A stretch of DNA of 28,081 nucleotides from assembly GCA_035524335.1 (NCBI GenBank), contig DATKPE010000025.1:1-28081 (forward strand), in the 5' to 3' direction. The stretch comes from DATKPE01 sp035524335. Its GTDB lineage: Bacteria; Bacteroidota; Ignavibacteria; UBA10030; SZUA-254. This document shows positions 7,799-14,305 of the stretch, one piece after another. A model generated the notes under the pieces. That model worked only from the letters and a program-made list of their open reading frames with translations, ran no database searches and was not told where the DNA came from. Made by a program: the position numbers and the translations under genes. Numbering within the stretch: position 1 is the first letter of the stretch; each line of letters begins with the position of its first letter.

Positions 7799-8473
7799 TC
7801 AGCTGTATTTAAGGTATGCGTCCGGTTTGACCCAGTCGCCGTTCTCAAACCGGAATTTGATGTTGCGGTCGATGAGAATCTGCCCGTCTTCGGCAAGGGT
7901 GATTTTCAGACGGTCCAGCGGCCGCGGTGCAGGTCCCTCAAAGTTGATGCCCGAGCGGCGATAACCGCTTCCGTGACAGGGGCATTTGAATTTATTTTCT
8001 GACTCGAGCCAGCGGGGTGTACAACCGAGATGCGTGCAGATGGCCGAAAGTGCGTAAAAACCCTCAGGTTCCCGCACGATCCAGACACGATAGTCATCCT
8101 TATATTTTTCACTGACTTCCCCCACGAGGTAATCGGAGGGAAATCCGGCTTTGAAGGCGGACGGGGGTTCGTAGAGGATGCGGGGAAACATCATCCGCAG
8201 GGTACCGATCGTGGAGGTCGCGAGAAAGACGAAGAAGGCGGCCCAGCCTGCGACCGAAAAGAAATTCCGCCGGCTGATTCTCCAGATTCCCGGATCGGCT
8301 TCGGGTGGTTTATCCTGTTTTGGTTTTTTGGGGGCGGGGGTTGCCGCAGACGGGCGGGCGGGTGCACCTGCCGGCCGGGCCTGTCCGGTCGTGCCGGGAG
8401 AGACTGATCCAGATGCGGAGGGAGCGGGATTCACCTGCGGTGTTCCCTGCTCCGGTGTTGCCGGAATATCCAT
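7799..8473 (-). CDS. Rieske iron-sulfur protein of the cytochrome bc complex
   Basis: With an ATG at 8473 the protein has 224 residues. It transfers electrons from quinol to the c-type cytochrome via a [2Fe-2S] cluster. Cluster ligands are in CTHLGC (Cys146, His148) and CPCHGSG (Cys164, His167), with Cys151 and Cys166 positioned for the stabilising disulfide. One membrane anchor (about residues 72-90) follows a twin-arginine pair in SRRNFF (Arg68-Arg69), as expected for Tat-dependent Rieske proteins. The N-terminal 60 residues are an unusual proline/alanine-rich, probably disordered extension. A longer frame with an ATG at 8572 exists, but the best promoter (8508-8536) lies inside it and would initiate transcription around position 8500, so 8473 is preferred. 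It is the first gene of the operon. Confidence 0.92.
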   Translation of the reverse strand: MDIPATPEQGTPQVNPAPSASGSVSPGTTGQARPAGAPARPSAATPAPKKPKQDKPPEADPGIWRISRRNFFSVAGWAAFFVFLATSTIGTLRMMFPRILYEPPSAFKAGFPSDYLVGEVSEKYKDDYRVWIVREPEGFYALSAICTHLGCTPRWLESENKFKCPCHGSGYRRSGINFEGPAPRPLDRLKITLAEDGQILIDRNIKFRFENGDWVKPDAYLKYS

Positions 8474-8507
8474 AGTCAGAACAAATGATGATGATTGATA
8501 GGGAAGA

Positions 8508-8536
8508 AATATAGCAATTTCCACAAACTTAGTCAA
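8508..8536 (-). promoter_or_regulatory. Promoter of the Rieske/cytochrome bc operon
   Basis: On the minus strand a -35 box TTGACT (8531-8536) and a -10 box TATATT (8508-8513) are separated by exactly 17 bases. This is close to the sigma-70 consensus. Transcription would start near 8500, giving a leader of about 27 bases before the ATG at 8473 and excluding the longer Rieske frame. Confidence 0.7.
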
Positions 8537-8557
8537 ACATCCTCCCCCGGTGCATTC

Positions 8558-8586
8558 TTGCAAATTCCGCATCGAAAGAGTATATT
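8558..8586 (+). promoter_or_regulatory. Promoter of bshC
   Basis: On the plus strand TTGCAA (8558-8563) and TATATT (8581-8586) are separated by 17 bases. The predicted start is near 8593, about 27 bases before the bshC ATG. The -35 boxes of this and the Rieske promoter are only 21 bases apart and point away from each other, so a regulator bound between them could affect both. Confidence 0.65.
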
Positions 8587-8619
8587 CCTCCCAATCACCT
8601 CCATCAGATTCATCACTTC

Positions 8620-10272
8620 ATGAATACGATTCAATCTGTCAGATTTCCCGATCTTCGCCAGGTGGACGAGGGAATTTCCGCACTCTTCTGCGACTACATC
8701 GAGAATTATTCCCACATCGCCCGGTTTTATGCGGGTGATTACAAATCCCCGGAATCCTTTCTGAAGCTCGCCGAACAGCGACGCCGCTCGTATCCCTTCC
8801 GCGAACTGATCGCGGACGTTCTGCTCGATCAGAACCGCGCCTTCGGCTGTGGAAGCGCCGCGACTGATAATATTGAACTTCTGCGAGATGACCGGACTGT
8901 TGCTGTCGTGACCGGCCAGCAGGTCGGCCTCGCTGGGGGACCGCTCTACACGTTCTACAAAACGATCACCGCCGTCCATCTGGCAAAGGTGCTTGGCGAA
9001 CAGCACCCCTCCTACCGGTTTGTCCCGGTTTTCTGGCTGGAGTGCGAGGACCACGATTTCGAGGAGATGAATCACTTCAGCATTCTCGCACCCGACGGGA
9101 CGCCGCGGACAATCGAATATCTCCATCAGGGAAAAACCGGGCCGCGCAACCTCGGATCGGTGGGACCCATCACCTTCGACGCCAACATTGCACGTGTTCA
9201 CGAAGCGCTCGCCGCGGATCTTCAGAATTCCGAATTCAAGGATCGGCTTCTCGCGCGATTCAGGTCGGCGTACGCGGAAGGGACCTCCTTCACGACTGCG
9301 TTCGTCAGGTTTCTCGGCGGTTTCTTTGCCGATGACGGTCTGATTTTCATCAATCCCCTTGATGTTCGCCTGAAAAAAATCCTGGGACCGATCTTTCTGC
9401 GGGAAGTCGAGGAATATCCCCGTGTCTCACAGCTCATCATTCAGCAGAGCGCCGAACTGGAGGAAAAATACCACGCGCAGATTAAGACCAAGGCAATGAA
9501 CATCTTCCTCGCCGATGAGGGAGGCCGGTTCGCGCTCGAGCCCCGGGAGACCGATTTTACTCTCCGCGGCACCCGCCGTCACGTCGGACGGGAAGATCTG
9601 CAGGCGATCATAGAATCGACTCCGGAACGGATCAGCCCGAATGTCGCCCTCCGTCCCATCTGCCAGGATATTCTCCTTCCCTCGGTCGCGTACGTCGGAG
9701 GACCGTCTGAGATCGCTTACTTCGCCCAGCTGAAGGGGGTCTATGAATACTTTCAGTGCCCGATGCCGGTCATCTATCCCCGGGCCAGCGCCACGCTCGT
9801 CGAGGAGCGTCAGCTCCAGATCCTGGACAAATATCATCTCGACCTGACCTCCGTCTTCACCCACGGCGGCGATCTCCGGAAGCGGGTGGTCGACATGCTT
9901 TCCGAGGTGAATATCGACGAAATGTTCTCGGGGGCACAGGGCCGTCTCGGGGATCTCCTCGGTGAAATCGGCTTCGGCCTCACCGCCATCGATCCCACGC
10001 TTTCGGGGCCGATGGACGGAACACGGGAAAAGATCACCGCGGCGCTCGGACTCCTCCGCCAGAAGGCGGGAGAAGCCCAGCAGAGAAAGCACGAGGTCGC
10101 TCTCCGCCAGATCGACAAGGTGCTGAACGCCCTCCTTCCCCACGATTCATTTCAGGAACGCGGGCTCAACATTCTCCATTATCTCAACCGGTTCGGGGAC
10201 GGGATCACCGGCACGATCCGTCAGAATCTCAGGATCGATCGGTTCGAGCATCAGATCATCCCCCTCAGCTGA
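8620..10272 (+). CDS. bshC: Bacillithiol biosynthesis cysteine-adding enzyme
   Basis: The 550-residue protein belongs to the BshC family, which adds cysteine to glucosaminyl-malate in the last step of bacillithiol synthesis in the cytoplasm. Family hallmarks are TGQQVGLAGGPLYTFYKTIT (about residues 98-117) and FWLECEDHDFEEMNHF (about 138-153). Further on come the conserved SVAYVGGPSEIAYFAQLKGVY and PMPVIYPRASATLVE segments around residues 357-392. Length is normal for the family (about 530-550). The ATG at 8620 has no clear Shine-Dalgarno sequence, but a good promoter sits just upstream. The gene is monocistronic: divergent from the Rieske operon and ending at a bidirectional terminator shared with pnp. 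Its presence implies bacillithiol as a low-molecular-weight thiol; bshA and bshB are not in this window. Confidence 0.95.
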   Translation: MNTIQSVRFPDLRQVDEGISALFCDYIENYSHIARFYAGDYKSPESFLKLAEQRRRSYPFRELIADVLLDQNRAFGCGSAATDNIELLRDDRTVAVVTGQQVGLAGGPLYTFYKTITAVHLAKVLGEQHPSYRFVPVFWLECEDHDFEEMNHFSILAPDGTPRTIEYLHQGKTGPRNLGSVGPITFDANIARVHEALAADLQNSEFKDRLLARFRSAYAEGTSFTTAFVRFLGGFFADDGLIFINPLDVRLKKILGPIFLREVEEYPRVSQLIIQQSAELEEKYHAQIKTKAMNIFLADEGGRFALEPRETDFTLRGTRRHVGREDLQAIIESTPERISPNVALRPICQDILLPSVAYVGGPSEIAYFAQLKGVYEYFQCPMPVIYPRASATLVEERQLQILDKYHLDLTSVFTHGGDLRKRVVDMLSEVNIDEMFSGAQGRLGDLLGEIGFGLTAIDPTLSGPMDGTREKITAALGLLRQKAGEAQQRKHEVALRQIDKVLNALLPHDSFQERGLNILHYLNRFGDGITGTIRQNLRIDRFEHQIIPLS

Positions 10273-10297
10273 AACCGTCCGTTGCCGGCGGCAAAAA

Positions 10298-10325
10298 AAA
10301 ATGCCTTCCCGCGGGAAGGCATTTT
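10298..10325. terminator. Bidirectional Rho-independent terminator between bshC and pnp
   Basis: A perfect 28-base palindrome (stem AAAATGCCTTCCC, centre GC) lies between the converging genes. In the minus direction the hairpin is followed by nine T residues (A-run 10293-10301), a strong terminator for the rimP-to-pnp cluster. In the plus direction only four T residues follow, which should be weaker for bshC. Confidence 0.9.
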
Positions 10326-10350
10326 CGTTCATGGAACCGCTCGGGCTGAC

Positions 10351-12612
10351 TCAGCCGCGGTGTGAACCGCCGCCGCGATGCCCTCCTCCCTCCCGCCGGT
10401 GTCCGCCGCCGTCCCGCCGCGGACCGGTCCGTTTCCGTTCGCTCTCCTTTGCGGCTTCCGCTTCCGCGTCATACCCCGGAAGCAGGGCCTTGCGGCTCAG
10501 GTTGTACCGACCCTCCTCATCCTTCTTGATGAGTTTCACATCCAGCTCGTCGCCGATGTTCAGGACGTCGGTCACCTTGTTCACCCGGTTGGTGTCGATG
10601 TGGGAGATATGGACAAGTCCCTCCTTCCCGGGAAGAAATTCGACGAACGCGCCGAATTCCAGGATCCGGGTCACCTTCCCGTGATATGTCTTGCCGACTT
10701 CGGGGAGTTCGATGATCTTGCTGATCAGGTCGAACGCCATCTTGCTCCCTTCGGCGCTCACCGATGCGATGACAACGGTTCCGTCGTCCTCGATGTTGAT
10801 TTCCGCGCCCGAATCCTTGACGATCTGGCGGATGTTCTTGCCGCCGGGTCCGATCACCGCGCCGATCATGTCGGTCGGGATCTTCATCGTCGTCAGCCGG
10901 GGAGCATACGGCGAGAGATCGCTCCGCGGTTCCTGGATCGTCTGATGCATGATCTCGAGGATTTTCAGCCGTCCCTCCTTCGCCTGAGCGAGGGCTTTTT
11001 CGAATATCTCGAACGAGATCCCCTGGATCTTGATGTCCATCTGAAATCCGGTGATGCCGTCCCGCGTCCCGGCCACCTTGAAATCCATGTCGCCGAGATG
11101 ATCCTCGTTACCGAGGATGTCGGTCAGGATTGCGATTTTGTCCTGTTCCTTCACGAGACCCATGGCGATGCCGGCAACCGGTTTACGGAGCGGCACACCC
11201 GCGTCCATGAGGGAGAGGGTGCCAGCGCAGACCGTCGCCATCGAGGACGACCCGTTCGATTCCAGAATGTCGGAAACGATGCGGACGGTGTAGGGGAAAT
11301 CGGTCTCGCCGGGAAGGACGTTCTTGAGCGAGCGTTCCGCCAGGTTGCCGTGGCCGATCTCGCGGCGGCCGGTGAAACCGAGCCGTCCCACTTCGCCGAC
11401 CGAAAATGGCGGAAAGTTGTAATGGAGCATGAACCGTTTCGATGTTTCGGGAAAGAGCCCGTCGAGGATCTGTTCATCGACCTTCGTGCCGAGCGTGGTG
11501 GTGGTGAGGGACTGGGTTTCACCGCGCTGGAAAAGCGCCGAGCCGTGGGTTCGGGGAAGAAGTCCGACCTCACAGCTGATCGGCCGGATATCGGTGAGGC
11601 CCCGGCCATCCAGCCGCCGGTGTTCGTCCAGAATCATGGCGCGCATCTCTTCATACTCGATGTCGTGAAAGATTTCCGAGAGGAGAAGCTCATGCTCCTC
11701 GCAGAAGGCTTTCGGATCCTCCACCCGTTCCACTCCGGCGGCGGAGAGATCGGTCGATCCGATCTGCGCTGCGATCCGGGCGAGGGTGTTTTCGCGGATT
11801 TCCGCAATCGCATTGCTCCGTTCCTCCTTGGCGAGAACCTGGTGGGTCACGCGGCGGATCTCCGCCCGTGCGATCCCGGACATGAGGTCCGCAAGCGGCT
11901 TTTTCAGGACGACGGGCGCCACGTCCCGTTTTTTCCGGCCGCAGAGGGACTGCAGTTCAAGCTGGAGAGCGCAGATCTTCCGGATATGCTCGTGGGCAAA
12001 CTTCAGTGCGGCGAGCATGTCTGCTTCGGAAATTTCCCGGGCTTCGCCCTCGACCATGTTGATGGAGGTCATGGTGCCGGCCACGATGATATCCATATCG
12101 CTCGTTGAAAGCTGGCTGTAGGTCGGATTGGCGACCAGCGACCCTTCGATGCGGCCGACGCGGACTTCAGCGACCGGTCCGAAGAAGGGGATATCGGAAA
12201 TCATCAGGGCGGCGGATGCGCCGATCGCGCCGAGGACATCCCCGTCGTTTTCCTGATCCGACGAGAAGACCGTCAGCATCACCTGGGTTTCGCACTTGAA
12301 CTGTTCCGGGAACATTGGCCGGATCGGGCGATCGATAAGACGGGAGGAGAGAACCTCCTTTTCCGAGGGGCGGCCTTCCCGTTTCAGGAAGCCGCCGGGG
12401 ATTTTCCCCGCCGCTGCGGTTTTTTCACGGTATTCGACCTGCAGGGGGAAGAAATCCTGTCCTTCCTTGGCCTCCTTGCTGGCAACGACGGTGGCAAGCA
12501 CCATACTGTCGCCGTATCTCACCATGACGGATCCGTCCGCCTGTTTGGCGAACCGGCCGGTTTCGATGGAGAGTTTCCGTCCACCGAGTTCCATCTCTTT
12601 CGTGTAAATCAT
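10351..12612 (-). CDS. pnp: Polyribonucleotide nucleotidyltransferase (PNPase)
   Basis: The 753-residue enzyme degrades RNA 3' to 5' by phosphorolysis and can also add nucleotides. The domain order is standard: RNase PH-like 1 (about 1-140), helical linker (about 145-230), RNase PH-like 2 (about 320-460), KH (about 555-615) and S1 (about 625-695). The catalytic-core signature ESNGSSSMATVCAGTLSLMD and the conserved KVAGTRDGITGFQMDIK are present, as are the KH motif IGPGGKNIRQI and the S1 start GKVTRILEFGAFVEFLPG. The C terminus ends in a short Gly/Arg/His-rich tail (about 725-753) with repeated GGGHR units, which may add RNA affinity. It is last in the cluster, 44 bases after rpsO, as in many bacteria, and ends at a strong terminator. 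Confidence 0.97.
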   Translation of the reverse strand: MIYTKEMELGGRKLSIETGRFAKQADGSVMVRYGDSMVLATVVASKEAKEGQDFFPLQVEYREKTAAAGKIPGGFLKREGRPSEKEVLSSRLIDRPIRPMFPEQFKCETQVMLTVFSSDQENDGDVLGAIGASAALMISDIPFFGPVAEVRVGRIEGSLVANPTYSQLSTSDMDIIVAGTMTSINMVEGEAREISEADMLAALKFAHEHIRKICALQLELQSLCGRKKRDVAPVVLKKPLADLMSGIARAEIRRVTHQVLAKEERSNAIAEIRENTLARIAAQIGSTDLSAAGVERVEDPKAFCEEHELLLSEIFHDIEYEEMRAMILDEHRRLDGRGLTDIRPISCEVGLLPRTHGSALFQRGETQSLTTTTLGTKVDEQILDGLFPETSKRFMLHYNFPPFSVGEVGRLGFTGRREIGHGNLAERSLKNVLPGETDFPYTVRIVSDILESNGSSSMATVCAGTLSLMDAGVPLRKPVAGIAMGLVKEQDKIAILTDILGNEDHLGDMDFKVAGTRDGITGFQMDIKIQGISFEIFEKALAQAKEGRLKILEIMHQTIQEPRSDLSPYAPRLTTMKIPTDMIGAVIGPGGKNIRQIVKDSGAEINIEDDGTVVIASVSAEGSKMAFDLISKIIELPEVGKTYHGKVTRILEFGAFVEFLPGKEGLVHISHIDTNRVNKVTDVLNIGDELDVKLIKKDEEGRYNLSRKALLPGYDAEAEAAKESERKRTGPRRDGGGHRREGGGHRGGGSHRG

Positions 12613-12656
12613 GTTGTTCTGCTATATCCTTTCGTTCAATGAGAGCCGGTTCCGGT

Positions 12657-12926
12657 TTATTTCCGGAGATCCAGCTGCTGGATGATTTTTCTGTAGCGGT
12701 CGATATTTTTGCTCTGGAGGTATTCCAGAAGCCGGCGCCGCTTACCGACCATTTTGAGCAACCCCTGACGGGAATGATGATCCTTGACATGACCCGCAAA
12801 ATGCTCGGAGAGCTCGTTGATGCGCTGGGTCAGAAGCGCGATCTGCACCTCAGGTGAACCCGAATCGGTGGCCGATTTTCCGTACTTCGTCATCAGCTCC
12901 TGCTTCTGTTCCTTTGTTAACGGCAT
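12657..12926 (-). CDS. rpsO: 30S ribosomal protein S15
   Basis: The 89-residue protein has the normal S15 length and motifs: TDSGSPEVQIALLTQRI (about 20-36), LSEHFAGHVKDHHSRQGLL (about 39-57) and the basic GKRRRLLEYL segment (about 61-70). It binds 16S rRNA in the central domain and nucleates assembly of the platform. The ATG at 12926 is preceded on the minus strand by AGAGGAAC, a good ribosome binding site about seven bases upstream. It sits 12 bases after the ribF stop and 44 bases before pnp, the conserved rpsO-pnp pairing in which S15 and PNPase are often co-regulated. Confidence 0.98.
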   Translation of the reverse strand: MPLTKEQKQELMTKYGKSATDSGSPEVQIALLTQRINELSEHFAGHVKDHHSRQGLLKMVGKRRRLLEYLQSKNIDRYRKIIQQLDLRK

Positions 12927-12938
12927 AGCGTTCCTCTG

Positions 12939-13883
12939 TTATGAATGTGAATATGTGCCTGCTGATAGTATGGCGCGGGCCTCCGCCAGATCCGCGCTGA
13001 TCTGAGTCATAAGTTCCTGCTGTGTCGGGAATTTCCGCTCGTCCCGAAGCCTGCGGAGAAACCCGACCGCGATTTCCCTGCCGTACAACGTCCCGCTGAA
13101 CTCCAGGAGGTGCACCTCCATCGTGCGTTCCCCTGCGGTCCCGAACGTGGGCCGGGTCCCGATGTTCATTACGCCAAAACGGCGTTCACCGCCGAGTCCG
13201 GCTTCTACAAGGTACACGCCGTTCCCCGGGACAACCTTGTTCAGCGCTCCTGCGGCCAGATTCGCCGTCGGATACCCGAGCAGCCGGCCGCGGGCATCGC
13301 CGGGAACGACGATCCCGGAGAGCGCATAGGGCCTGCCGAGATACTCCGCCGCAGTGTCGACGGATCCGGCAAGGAGAAGCTTGCGTATCGCGGAACTCGA
13401 TATAACCGCCGATCCCCTCGATACAGGATCGACCGTAGTAACTGCGATGCCGACGGATTCCGCTATTGCGGTGATCTGCTCGGGTCCGGCGGCTCTGTCC
13501 CGGCCGAACATGTGATCGTAACCGATGACGATTTCGCGCGCCCCCGCTCCGTCGACAATGGCCGTGCGGAAAAACTCATCCGCTGTCAGGCGCGAAAATC
13601 CGTAGGTGAACGCGAGGATCACCGTACAATCGATCCCGCACGTTCCGATCAGCTCAAGCCGCTCCTCCAGCGTCGTGAGAAGAGGAACGTCCCCTTTGCC
13701 GAGCACTGTCCGGGGATGCGGGTGAAAGGTGACAACCATGCTTCGTGTCCCGCTGGCCCGGGCGCGGCGTACGACAGTGTCGAGGATCTTCCGGTGACCG
13801 AGATGGAGCCCATCGAAGGTTCCGACCGTCACTGTGGAACCGCCGGGCGGCACCTTCGTGTCAAATCCCTGTGCAACGATCAT
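12939..13883 (-). CDS. ribF: Bifunctional riboflavin kinase / FAD synthetase
   Basis: The 314-residue enzyme converts riboflavin to FMN and then FAD. The N-terminal nucleotidyltransferase domain shows GTFDGLHLGH (residues 21-30), the adenylyltransferase HxGH-type motif, and HPHPRTVLG. The C-terminal riboflavin kinase domain has GRLLGYPTANLA (about 199-210), VMNIGTRPTFG and the end of the fold at LYGREIAVGFLRRLRDERKF. Length is typical of RibF. The ATG at 13883 lies 55 bases after the rbfA stop. In many bacteria truB sits between rbfA and ribF, but here there is no room for it. The gene is co-directional with the translation cluster and is probably co-transcribed. Confidence 0.96.
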   Translation of the reverse strand: MIVAQGFDTKVPPGGSTVTVGTFDGLHLGHRKILDTVVRRARASGTRSMVVTFHPHPRTVLGKGDVPLLTTLEERLELIGTCGIDCTVILAFTYGFSRLTADEFFRTAIVDGAGAREIVIGYDHMFGRDRAAGPEQITAIAESVGIAVTTVDPVSRGSAVISSSAIRKLLLAGSVDTAAEYLGRPYALSGIVVPGDARGRLLGYPTANLAAGALNKVVPGNGVYLVEAGLGGERRFGVMNIGTRPTFGTAGERTMEVHLLEFSGTLYGREIAVGFLRRLRDERKFPTQQELMTQISADLAEARAILSAGTYSHS

Positions 13884-13938
13884 GATCCGTTCCGTCGCGG
13901 CCCCGCGTCAGCGGCCGCCTCGCATCCATCGTCGCTGA

Positions 13939-14292
13939 TCACGCGGACGGACCATCGCGATGAATCTTCCGGAGAATCTGCTCGATTTTTTCCACCCTGT
14001 CGAGCGTCTCGTCGAGGAAAAAATGCAGTTCCGGCGTGAACTTGATCCGCACATGAGCCCCGATCTGGCTCCGCAGTTCCGGGGAACGGTCCTGCAGGAA
14101 CTTCATCGCGCGCGCCTTCACCTCGGCGTTGCCGAGGATGCTGACATAGATCTTCGCGATCCGGAGATCGGGCGAGATCTGGACATCGGTGACGGTGATG
14201 AGCCCGTACGAGCCGTCGCGGCATTCGCGGGTCAGATATTCTCCGACCTCTTCCTTCAGGACAGAGGCGACCCGGTCTGTACGCATTGTCAT
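13939..14292 (-). CDS. rbfA: 30S ribosome-binding factor A
   Basis: Starting at the ATG at 14292 gives a 117-residue protein beginning MTMRTDRVASVLKEEVGEYL, the usual RbfA N terminus. The frame extends upstream, but those extra 44 codons overlap infB and do not look like RbfA, so the internal start is chosen; it lies 13 bases after the infB stop. The KH-like fold is recognisable from VTDVQISPDLRIAKIYVSILGN and LRSQIGAHVRIKFTPELHFFLDETLDR. RbfA binds the 30S subunit during late 16S rRNA maturation. A second ATG two codons downstream (14286) is an alternative start. Its position after infB is conserved across bacteria. Confidence 0.93.
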   Translation of the reverse strand: MTMRTDRVASVLKEEVGEYLTRECRDGSYGLITVTDVQISPDLRIAKIYVSILGNAEVKARAMKFLQDRSPELRSQIGAHVRIKFTPELHFFLDETLDRVEKIEQILRKIHRDGPSA

Positions 14293-14305
14293 CGCTCGTT
14301 CCGCC

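Noticed and set aside
8474..8572. A 33-codon N-terminal extension of the Rieske protein starting at 8572
   Set aside because: The best promoter for this gene lies inside the extension, the GGGAGG motif upstream is too far from the ATG, and the extra peptide does not resemble Rieske N termini.
8596..8603. A perfect Shine-Dalgarno-like GGAGGTGA on the minus strand
   Set aside because: No suitably spaced start codon of a supported gene follows. It sits in the bshC leader and is probably coincidental.
10378..12108. A 576-codon open frame on the plus strand opposite pnp
   Set aside because: It is an antisense shadow of a fully conserved PNPase and lies beyond the bshC terminator, with no promoter.
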